Of a stretch of 64,000 bases of DNA, positions 43,478 to 50,613 are shown in pieces (the first letter of the stretch is position 1; each line of letters begins with the position of its first letter). A program made the translations under genes and the position numbers. Origin of the DNA: Rhodovulum sulfidophilum (GTDB taxonomy: Bacteria > Pseudomonadota > Alphaproteobacteria > Rhodobacterales > Rhodobacteraceae); contig QFPW01000005.1 in NCBI GenBank assembly GCA_003241785.1, forward strand, positions 128,295-192,294, written 5' to 3'. The notes below the pieces were generated by a model. That model was given only the letters and a program-made list of their open reading frames with translations, ran no database searches and was not told the DNA's origin.

Positions 43478-44617
43478 TCAGACGGGGATCGCCCTCGGGC
43501 CGGCCGGAAAAGCGGCCCGGCCGGTGTCGAGGAAGTCGTTGAGGGCATCCACGTGCGGCGCGATGTCGATCTTCCGCGCCGCCAGCCAGTCATCGTCGAA
43601 ATAGGTGTCGAGATATCGCTCGCCACCGTCGCAGATCAATGTGACGAGCGAGCCCGGCCGTTCGGCGGCGACCATTCCGGCGGCGATCAGGCAGAGACCG
43701 AAGAAATTGGCGCCGGTCGACCCGCCGACGCCGCGGTGGATGCGCGCGGACAGCACACGCGCGGCGGCGATCGAGGCCGCGTCCGGAACGCGGATCATAT
43801 GATCGATGACGCCGGGAATGAAGGAGGGTTCGACGCGGGGACGGCCTATCCCCTCGATCCGCGACCCTCGCGCGCAGGTCACCGTCCGGTCGCCGGTTCG
43901 GTAGCATTCGTAGAAGGCGGAGTTCTCCACATCGACGACGCAAAGCCTGGTCGGCATGTCGCGATAGCGAATGTGGCGTCCGATCGTCGCCGAGGTGCCA
44001 CCCGTCCCGGCGCTCATCACGATCCAGTCCGGCGCCTCCGGTGCCATCTGCGCGAAGATGCTGGCCGCGATGTTGTCGCCGGACCGCCAGTCTGTGGCCC
44101 GTTCGGCGTTCGTGAACTGATCGAGATAATGGCCTCCCGTCTCCTGTGCGATGCGCCGCGCCGCGTCATAGACCGCCGCCGGGTGGTCGACGAAATGGCA
44201 ACGGCCGCCGAAACGCTCGATCTCGGCGATTTTGCGACCCGAGGTCGCGCGCGGCATGACCGCGATGAAAGGCAGGTTGAGGAGCTGAGCGAAATAGGCC
44301 TCGGAGACGGCCGTGGAGCCGGACGACGCCTCGACGAGAGTGGTCCGCGCGCCGATTTGCCCGTCGCAGATGGCATGTTGGATCAGCGATCTGGCGAGGC
44401 GGTGCTTGAGGCTGCCGGTGGGGTGGGTGCTTTCGTCCTTCAGGTAGATCTTCACGGCTCCGAGGGCGGGAAAGGACGGGTTCAGCAGATGCGTGTCGGC
44501 GGACCGCCGCGCGTCGCCCTCAAGCCTCGCGATGGCGCCGCGCGCCCATTCCCGGGTGTCCGGCGCCTCCGGGCAGGCGGCGGGGACGCGGGCGGGGGCG
44601 ATCGGGGTCATCGGCAT
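43478..44617 (-). CDS. PLP-dependent cysteine desulfhydrase/cysteine synthase-like enzyme (Cds1-type)
   Basis: 379 aa, fold type II PLP enzyme. IYLKDESTHPTGSLKHRLARSLI carries the Schiff-base Lys, ASSGSTAVSEAYFAQLL the substrate loop (S-S-G-S-T), and SAGTGGTSATIGRHIRY the phosphate-binding glycine loop. The STHPTGSLKHR form is typical of the Cds1-like group that degrades L-cysteine to H2S, pyruvate and ammonia rather than of CysK. The start is taken at the Met of MPMTPIAP because upstream residues are low-complexity Arg/Pro. It is divergent from an Lrp regulator of the cysteine-responsive type. Confidence 0.83.
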   Translation of the reverse strand: MPMTPIAPARVPAACPEAPDTREWARGAIARLEGDARRSADTHLLNPSFPALGAVKIYLKDESTHPTGSLKHRLARSLIQHAICDGQIGARTTLVEASSGSTAVSEAYFAQLLNLPFIAVMPRATSGRKIAEIERFGGRCHFVDHPAAVYDAARRIAQETGGHYLDQFTNAERATDWRSGDNIAASIFAQMAPEAPDWIVMSAGTGGTSATIGRHIRYRDMPTRLCVVDVENSAFYECYRTGDRTVTCARGSRIEGIGRPRVEPSFIPGVIDHMIRVPDAASIAAARVLSARIHRGVGGSTGANFFGLCLIAAGMVAAERPGSLVTLICDGGERYLDTYFDDDWLAARKIDIAPHVDALNDFLDTGRAAFPAGPRAIPV

Positions 44618-44808
44618 CGCGCGCCGCCTTGGGCCGGGGTTTCGGGAGTGGCTGCGTGGTTCATGGCATCTCTCGGGAGGCATGGCGCGATGGCGTCCAT
44701 CGCGCGCTTGAATGAGAGAAGCCTATCGCGACGAAGCCGGGATTTTTCGCTTTGTTTGGCGGCACAGGGGATGATATCGGTAACTTCAACCCAAAATTCG
44801 GTCGAACG

Positions 44809-45258
44809 ATGGATCAAATCGACAAGCGGATCATCCTCGCCTTGCAGACGGATTCGTCGCGATCGCAGCGCGAACTGGCGGAGGTCGTCGGCCTCTCGCA
44901 GAACGCCCTCTGGCGTCGCCTGAAGGCTCTGGAGGCGACCGGCGTCGTCGTCGGCTACCGCGCGGTGGTGGATCGCCGGAAGCTTGGCTATGATCTGACC
45001 GCCTTCGTGATGTTGCGCACCAGCAGCCACTCGGCGGAGTGGCTGCAGAGATTCCGCGCCCATGTCGGGGGCATCTCCGAGGTGGTGGGCTTCTACCGCG
45101 TCAGCGGCGACTTCGATTACCTGCTGAAGATCGTGGCCGAGGATGTCGCGGCCTACGACCGGATCTATCAGCGCATCATCGAAAAGGCGGAGCTGCACAC
45201 GATCACGTCGTATTTCGCCATGGAGGCGATTTTCGACGAACGCCCGGTGCGGCCGTGA
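44809..45258 (+). CDS. Lrp/AsnC-family regulator, probably cysteine-responsive (DecR-like)
   Basis: 149 aa. N-terminal HTH (MDQIDKRIILALQTDSSRSQRELAEVVGLSQNALWRRLKALEATGVV) and C-terminal RAM domain (ISEVVGFYRVSGDFDYLLKIVAEDVAAYDRIYQRII). WRRLK in the recognition helix and the LSQNALW form are found in the DecR/CyuR-like subgroup that controls cysteine desulfidases. Its divergent partner at 43478-44617 is a cysteine desulfhydrase-like enzyme, supporting that assignment. Start at ATG 44809; upstream TTG would add an unconserved arm. Confidence 0.87.
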   Translation: MDQIDKRIILALQTDSSRSQRELAEVVGLSQNALWRRLKALEATGVVVGYRAVVDRRKLGYDLTAFVMLRTSSHSAEWLQRFRAHVGGISEVVGFYRVSGDFDYLLKIVAEDVAAYDRIYQRIIEKAELHTITSYFAMEAIFDERPVRP

Positions 45259-45299
45259 CCCCGGCTCGGGGGGCATACGCGCGGCGGCCGAGCACATTC

Positions 45300-45315
45300 A
45301 TGATACCGATATTAT
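45300..45315. promoter_or_regulatory. GntR/LacI-type operator, copy 1 (upstream of the SDR gene)
   Basis: ATGATACCGATATTAT matches the perfect palindrome at 46293-46308 (ATGATACCGGTATCAT) in 14 of 16 bases and lies 38 bases before the SDR start at 45353. The shared core TGATACCG resembles the E. coli gluconate-repressor box (TGTTACCGGTAACA). Confidence 0.7.
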
Positions 45316-45352
45316 CTTCCTTCCGGATTTGGAAAACGGGGACATGCATAGA

Positions 45353-46132
45353 ATGAGCGGAACCACGCGACGCCCCCGGGGCCTGGACATGTTCGACCTC
45401 ACGGGCCGCCGCGCCCTCGTGACCGGGTCCTCGCAGGGCATCGGTCTGGCACTCGCCAACGGCCTGGCGGCCGCGGGCGCGACGGTCGTTCTGAACGGGC
45501 GCGATCGCCAGCGCCTCGAGGCCAGCGCGGGGACGATCCCGGGCGCGGGAATGCTGTGCTTCGACGTGGCCGACCACGCCGCGTCCCGCGCGGCCATCGA
45601 CCGGCACGTGGCCGAGGAGGGGCCGATCGACATCCTGGTCAACAACGCGGGCCTCCAGTACCGCGCGCCGCTCGAGGACTTTCCCGCGGAGGCGTTCGAC
45701 CTGCTGTTGCGGACCAATATCGCCAGCGTGTTCAACGTCGGTCAGGCGGTGGGACGCCATATGATCGCGCGGGGAAGCGGCAAGATCATCAATATCTGCT
45801 CGGTCCAGACCGCTTTGGCACGGCCCTCGATCGCGCCCTATACCGCGACGAAGGGCGCCGTCGGGAACCTCACCAAGGGCATGGCCGCGGACTGGGCCAG
45901 ATACGGGCTGAACTGCAACGCGATCGCGCCCGGCTACTTCCGCACGCCCCTGAACGCGGCGCTTTGCGCCGACCCGGAGTTCACCGCCTGGCTCGAACGC
46001 CGCACCCCCGCCGGCCGCTGGGGGGAGACGCAAGAGCTGGTGGGCGCCTGCGTGTTCCTCGCCTCCGACGCGGCGAGCTTCGTCAACGGCCATGTCCTCT
46101 ACGTGGATGGCGGCATCACCGCGACCGTCTGA
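45353..46132 (+). CDS. Gluconate 5-dehydrogenase-like SDR (IdnO family)
   Basis: 259 aa. MFDLTGRRALVTGSSQGIGLALA cofactor loop, NNAG at strand 4, Ser in INICSVQTALARPSIAPYTATKGAVGNLTKGMAADWARYGLNCNAIAPGYFRTPLN with the YTATK catalytic pair, and LERRTPAGRWGETQELVGACVFLASDAASFVNGHVLYVDGG. The IdnO signature phrases INICS-Q, APGYFRT and RTPAGRWG are all conserved. The reaction would be interconversion of a 5-keto-sugar acid and its alcohol. A start at 45389 (MFDL) is also possible. It is preceded by a GntR-type operator. Confidence 0.83.
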   Translation: MSGTTRRPRGLDMFDLTGRRALVTGSSQGIGLALANGLAAAGATVVLNGRDRQRLEASAGTIPGAGMLCFDVADHAASRAAIDRHVAEEGPIDILVNNAGLQYRAPLEDFPAEAFDLLLRTNIASVFNVGQAVGRHMIARGSGKIINICSVQTALARPSIAPYTATKGAVGNLTKGMAADWARYGLNCNAIAPGYFRTPLNAALCADPEFTAWLERRTPAGRWGETQELVGACVFLASDAASFVNGHVLYVDGGITATV

Positions 46133-46292
46133 CACCCGGGCGCACGGGCCCGAAGACGTCCCGGAGATCCTGACGGAGCGGGCGAGGATTCGGCGATTGC
46201 ACGCGGGGCCGTCATCCGTGCCCGAATTTTAGGCGACGGCCACGGACCGACGGCGCGATGGGAAGGGCGGGGCCTTACCCCATTGACCCTTG

Positions 46293-46308
46293 ATGATACC
46301 GGTATCAT
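46293..46308. promoter_or_regulatory. GntR/LacI-type operator, copy 2 (upstream of the URO-D operon)
   Basis: ATGATACCGGTATCAT is a perfect 16-bp palindrome, 41 bases before the URO-D start at 46349. It is the stronger of two near-identical sites and should bind the LacI/GntR-like repressor encoded at 42262-43362. Confidence 0.75.
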
Positions 46309-46348
46309 GGTCCGAATCGGAAACTATCTAACAGGCGGAACCGAAGCG

Positions 46349-47275
46349 ATGAACAAGCGGGACAGATTTCTCTCGGCGGTCGCTCGAGAGCCTGTCGACC
46401 GGGCGCCAAGCACCTGCTGGACGCATTTCATGACCGAGACGCTCGGCGGGCTCGAACATGCGAAGCGGCATCTCGTCTATCAGCGGGAGTACGACTGGGA
46501 CATCTGCAAGGTCGTCAACGACTTCCAGTACCCGTTCCCCGACGGCCTCGACACGATCCGCGGGCCGGAGGATATCGAGCGCTTCGAGGAGGCCTCGATG
46601 GACGCCTACCTCTTCCGCGAGGAGCTCATCGCGATTCGCGTCCTGCGGGGCGAGCTCGGGCCCGACACGCCCATCGTCTTCACCACCTTCGACCCGCTGC
46701 GGCAGATCGTTCGGCGCGCCGGCATAAACACCGTTCCGATCCTGCTGTCGCATCCGGTTCAGACGCTCCGCGCGCTCAAGGCCATCAACGCGTCGCTGAT
46801 GACATTCATGGCCGAGATGAAGGCCGCCGGCGCGGATGGCGTCTTCCTCGCGATCAACAGCGCGCACGCCCCCGGCACGCCGATGGCGGTCAGCGACGAC
46901 GACTACCGCGCCTTCATGCGTCCCTTCGAGATCGAGCTTCTGGACTCGATGCGGGGCATGACGCGGTTCCTGCATGTGCACGGCCCAGCGATCCGCATGG
47001 ACCGGGTCGCGGACTATCCCTACGAGGTCGTCAGCGTCTCCGACCGGATGGACGCCAATCCCTCCATGGCGGAGCTGCGCGATCTCACCGGCAAATGCGT
47101 GATGGGCGGGATCGACGAGACCCGTCTTGGCCGCATGACGCCGGACGAGCTGCGCTGTCAGATCGCGGACACGTTCCGCGAGGTTGGCGAGACCGGCGTC
47201 ATCCTGGCACCGGGCTGCACCGTCCCGGTATGGACACCCGCGCAGCTGCTCCGGGTCATCGCCAGGCAGGGGTGA
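46349..47275 (+). CDS. Uroporphyrinogen decarboxylase-superfamily protein (MtaA/URO-D-like)
   Basis: 308 aa, TIM-barrel URO-D superfamily. It begins MNKRDRFLSAVAREPVDRAPSTCWTHF, the usual start (KRERFLAALRGE-PDRVP). Conserved downstream are HVHGPAIRM (His209, His211) and LAPGCTVPVW (Cys290), the positions where corrinoid methyltransferases of this family hold zinc with His-x-Cys...Cys; the first Cys is His here. It is unlikely to make haem, as it sits in a LacI-regulated catabolic operon with an ABC importer. A carbon-chain lyase or methyl-transfer role is open. First gene after the perfect GntR palindrome. Confidence 0.75.
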   Translation: MNKRDRFLSAVAREPVDRAPSTCWTHFMTETLGGLEHAKRHLVYQREYDWDICKVVNDFQYPFPDGLDTIRGPEDIERFEEASMDAYLFREELIAIRVLRGELGPDTPIVFTTFDPLRQIVRRAGINTVPILLSHPVQTLRALKAINASLMTFMAEMKAAGADGVFLAINSAHAPGTPMAVSDDDYRAFMRPFEIELLDSMRGMTRFLHVHGPAIRMDRVADYPYEVVSVSDRMDANPSMAELRDLTGKCVMGGIDETRLGRMTPDELRCQIADTFREVGETGVILAPGCTVPVWTPAQLLRVIARQG

Positions 47276-47328
47276 GCCGGTTCGCCACGAGCAAGATCGC
47301 CCTGTCGGAAACCTAGAAAGGTGAAAAC

Positions 47329-48387
47329 ATGTTGCACGGCAGATTCTCCAGACGCGCCTTCCTCGCCGGCGGCACCGCGGCCCTGTTCACGCCCGCCATC
47401 GCCCGGCGGGCCTACGCGGCGCGGGAACTGACGCTCGGCTTCAATACCAGCGCGGTCGACGCGGCGCGGACGCTGCTCGCCGAGCCGTTCACCGAAGCGA
47501 CGGGAATTCCCGTGACCGTCGTCGCCCGGCGCGACAATCCGGTGACCGAGGTCAAGGTCCAGACCGGCTCGGGCTCGTATCAGTGGGACGTCAGCGGCGC
47601 GATCAGCGGAGATACCTACTGGCAGGTGCGCGATCTCGTCGAGCCGCTGGACCCGCAGGACCCGGCCATCGCCGCGCTGCCCGGCTATGCCCGCGAGGAC
47701 GGCTGGGTGGGATATGCGACCGTGGGCTACACCATGGCGTACCAGACCGAAGACTTCCCCGGCCGCGAGCTGAACTGGGAAGACCTGCTTGACGAGGCCG
47801 GAAGCCCTGGAACCCGGGCGCTGCGCAAGCGCGTGAACGAGAATGTCGAGATCGCGCTCCGCATGTCGGGCGTCGATCCGAAGGACATTTACGGCGTCCT
47901 CGCGACGAGCGAGGGCTGGGACCGCGCCTTCGCGAAGCTCGACGAGCTGAAGCCGGTGACCGACATCTGGTGGGATTCCGACGCCCAGGTCCTGCCCCTG
48001 CTGGGAAGCGGTGATCTGAGCATCTGCCCCAACTACAACGTCGATCTCTACGAGGTCATCGACGGCGGCGGAAAGCTCAGCCTGAACTGGGACCGCGGGC
48101 TGATGACCAGCAATGGCTTCCTGATCCCGAAGGGTGCCCCGAACGCCGATCTCGCGCGGCAGTTCATCAGCTTCGCGCTGGCTCCCGAGCGGATCGGAAC
48201 CTTCTGCGCCAGGCTGAGCTATGGCCCGACGGTTCCGGGCGCGGTGGACTTCGTGCCGGCGGACATCCTGCCGCGCCTCCCGACCGCTCCGCAGAACGTG
48301 GACAAGATCGCGGCCATGGATTCGCGCTTCTGGTCCGAGAACGCCTCCCAGGCCACCCAGCGCTTCAACGAGTGGCTGCTGCGGTAG
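47329..48387 (+). CDS. Spermidine/putrescine-type ABC substrate-binding protein with Tat signal
   Basis: 352 aa. The N terminus has a twin-arginine signal (FSRRAFLAGGTAALFTPAIARRAYA). The mature protein has the type-II binding fold of PotD/iron-type proteins: ELTLGFNTSAVDAARTLLAEPFTEATGIPVTVV, YQWDVSGAISGDTYW, DGWVGYATVGYTMAYQ, VTDIWWDSDAQVLPLLGSGDLSICPNYN and LIPKGAPNADLARQFISFAL. Polyamines, opines or sugar acids are possible ligands. The transporter partners follow two genes later, after an inserted dehydrogenase. Confidence 0.87.
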   Translation: MLHGRFSRRAFLAGGTAALFTPAIARRAYAARELTLGFNTSAVDAARTLLAEPFTEATGIPVTVVARRDNPVTEVKVQTGSGSYQWDVSGAISGDTYWQVRDLVEPLDPQDPAIAALPGYAREDGWVGYATVGYTMAYQTEDFPGRELNWEDLLDEAGSPGTRALRKRVNENVEIALRMSGVDPKDIYGVLATSEGWDRAFAKLDELKPVTDIWWDSDAQVLPLLGSGDLSICPNYNVDLYEVIDGGGKLSLNWDRGLMTSNGFLIPKGAPNADLARQFISFALAPERIGTFCARLSYGPTVPGAVDFVPADILPRLPTAPQNVDKIAAMDSRFWSENASQATQRFNEWLLR

Positions 48388-48496
48388 CGCCCCTCTCCGA
48401 TTCGACCACGCGCGGGCGGCCTGCGTCCGCCCGCGCCCGCCGCGCCAAGCCCCGGACCGGATCCGGCGCGCCGCGGCATGCAGGAAAGGCAAAGAC

Positions 48497-49462
48497 ATGA
48501 AGATCGGCTTGCTCGGCGTCCTGGTGAACCAGGTCGACCGGCTCAGGAAATTCTGGGACTTCCCCTACGAGATCGTCGACCTCTCGACGCCCGCCCCGGC
48601 CGGCGGCAAGCATCGGGTCGACGTGCTGCTCTCGGTGGTGTTCAAACCCGAACATGCCGCCCTGGTGGATTTCCGGCTTCTGCAGGCCACGGGCGTCGGC
48701 GTCGATGGCATCGACTTCTCGGCGCTGCCGCCGGCGGCCTGGGTATGCAACATGTACCACCATGAAGGGCCGATCGCGGAATACTGTATCCTCGCCATGC
48801 TCGCGCGCGAGGTCGGCTGGACCGCGCTGACGACGACGCCGTTCCGCGACGACTGGTCCGAGCTCTTCTTCACCCGGGCCCGGCACGGGGAGATCGCCGG
48901 CAAGACGCTCGGCATCGTTGGGTTCGGGCATATCGGCAAGGCGCTGGCGCGGCGCGCCACGGCGATGGGGATGAAGGTCGTCGCCACCGCCTCGCGCGCG
49001 AAACCGGCGAGCGACGGGGCGGAGTGGATCAAGGGCCCGGAGGACCTGGGCGAATTGCTCGCGACCTCGGATTACGTGGTGGTCTGCTGCGAACTGACCG
49101 AGCGGACCCGCGGCATGATCGCCGCCGCCGAGCTCGCGCGGATGAAGCGCGACGCGGTCATCATCAACGTGGCGCGCGGGCCGATCATCGACGAGCAGGC
49201 GCTCTACGGCGCGTTGGCGGAGAAGCGGATCGGCGGCGCGGTGCTCGACGTCTGGTATGCCAATCCCTCGGCGAGGGGCGACGGCGTGTTGCCGAGCACG
49301 CTGCGCTTCGATCTGCTCGATAACGTCGTGGCGACTCCCTACGTCTCGGCCTGGACGGAGCAGCTCGGCGACCGCCGCTACTCGGACGTGGCGCGCAACA
49401 TCCGCAACCTCATCGAGGGGCGCCCCTTGATGAACGTCGTTCGCGCACCCCAGGACAGCTAG
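48497..49462 (+). CDS. D-2-hydroxyacid dehydrogenase-like protein with altered catalytic residues
   Basis: 321 aa, NAD-binding hydroxyacid dehydrogenase fold. The nucleotide loop LGIVGFGHIGKALARRA is intact and Arg227 of the NVARGP motif (substrate carboxylate) is present. The usual catalytic His of the TPHvsGWT motif is Tyr282 (ATPYVSAWT), and the place of the acidic Glu in DVFxxEP reads DVWYANP (Asn). Fold and neighbours suggest a 2-hydroxy- or 2-keto-acid reaction, but chemistry by the standard Arg-Glu-His mechanism is doubtful. It lies between the binding protein and the ATPase genes, so it is co-transcribed with the transporter. Confidence 0.78.
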   Translation: MKIGLLGVLVNQVDRLRKFWDFPYEIVDLSTPAPAGGKHRVDVLLSVVFKPEHAALVDFRLLQATGVGVDGIDFSALPPAAWVCNMYHHEGPIAEYCILAMLAREVGWTALTTTPFRDDWSELFFTRARHGEIAGKTLGIVGFGHIGKALARRATAMGMKVVATASRAKPASDGAEWIKGPEDLGELLATSDYVVVCCELTERTRGMIAAAELARMKRDAVIINVARGPIIDEQALYGALAEKRIGGAVLDVWYANPSARGDGVLPSTLRFDLLDNVVATPYVSAWTEQLGDRRYSDVARNIRNLIEGRPLMNVVRAPQDS

Positions 49463-49515
49463 TCCCGCCCGCGCCCGCCGCGGCGCACGCGCTCCGATCC
49501 AGAAAGGCCCCGACT

Positions 49516-50613
49516 GTGCACAAACTCGAACTTCAGGACGTCTCCAAGCGCTTTGGCCTGGTGGTGGCGCTGAAGCCCACGACCATTTCGGTTCGGGAAG
49601 GAGAGTTTCTCACGCTTCTGGGGCCGTCGGGCTCCGGCAAGACCACCCTCCTCCAGCTGCTGTCCGGCCTCTACGTGCCGGACAGCGGGCGCATCCTGAT
49701 CGACGGCAAGGACGCCACGCACCAGGAAGCGCACAAGCGCGACATCGGGCTCGTCTTCCAGAACTACGCCCTGTTCCCGCATCTGACGGTGGCGGAGAAT
49801 GTCGCCTTCCCGCTGAAGATGCGCAAGCGACCCGCGGCGGAGATCGCCGAGCGCGTCCGGCGCGTGCTGGAGCTGGTGCGGCTGCCCCACATGGGCGACC
49901 GGCTGCCGAAGGAACTGTCCGGTGGCCAGCAGCAGCGTATCGCCCTGGCGCGCTGCGCCGTCTACACGCCCTCGGTCATCCTGATGGACGAGCCCCTGGG
50001 CGCGCTGGACAAGAAGCTGCGCGACCAGATGCAGATCGAGATTACCCGCCTGCACAAGGAGCTCGGCGCCACCATCATCTTCGTCACCCACGACCAGGAG
50101 GAGGCGATGGCGATGTCCGATCGCATCTGCCTGATGAACGAGGGCGGCATCGAGCAGATCGGCACGCCCGACGACCTGTACTTCCGCCCGAAGAGCCTGT
50201 TCGTCGGCCAGTTCTTCGGCTCTCCGAATGTGCTGCGCGGCAAGATCGTCGCCAGGGACGGCGACGTCGCCGCCGTCGATGTCGGCGCGGCGGACCTTCT
50301 GCGCGCACCGTTCGGGATGTCCGGCCTCGCCGTCGGCGACCGAGCCGCGGTCCTGGTCAGGCCCGAGAGCGTTGTCATCGGCGCGGGGCAGGGGGAGACG
50401 CACAACTGCCTCGACGCCTGCTTCGACATGACCATGGTGACCGGTCCGATGACGCGTCACCACCTTCGCCGCCCGGCCGGCGAGGAGCTTGTCTGCCTGT
50501 CGCTGACCTCCGCGCGCCACCTGGCCCATCGCCCCGGCGAGCCGCTGACCCTGTCCTGGCCGATCGCGGACGGCGTTCTCCTTCCGGTTCCGGCCGATGG
50601 AGCGGCGGCATGA
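49516..50613 (+). CDS. Spermidine/putrescine-type ABC transporter ATPase (PotA-like)
   Basis: 365 aa, GTG start after AGAAAGG. Walker A GPSGSGKTTL, signature LSGGQQQRIALARC, Walker B SVILMDEPLGALD, switch His in FVTHDQEEAM, and a C-terminal TOBE/regulatory domain (about 240-360). It groups with PotA/UgpC-type ATPases. ATGA overlap with the fused permease gene. Energises uptake of the ligand bound by the protein at 47329-48387. Confidence 0.92.
   Translation: MHKLELQDVSKRFGLVVALKPTTISVREGEFLTLLGPSGSGKTTLLQLLSGLYVPDSGRILIDGKDATHQEAHKRDIGLVFQNYALFPHLTVAENVAFPLKMRKRPAAEIAERVRRVLELVRLPHMGDRLPKELSGGQQQRIALARCAVYTPSVILMDEPLGALDKKLRDQMQIEITRLHKELGATIIFVTHDQEEAMAMSDRICLMNEGGIEQIGTPDDLYFRPKSLFVGQFFGSPNVLRGKIVARDGDVAAVDVGAADLLRAPFGMSGLAVGDRAAVLVRPESVVIGAGQGETHNCLDACFDMTMVTGPMTRHHLRRPAGEELVCLSLTSARHLAHRPGEPLTLSWPIADGVLLPVPADGAAA

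Noticed and set aside
46349..47275. Assignment as HemE, uroporphyrinogen decarboxylase of haem synthesis
   Set aside because: Operon context is catabolic, no haem genes are nearby, and the HxH...PGC positions match methyltransferase-like members of the superfamily.
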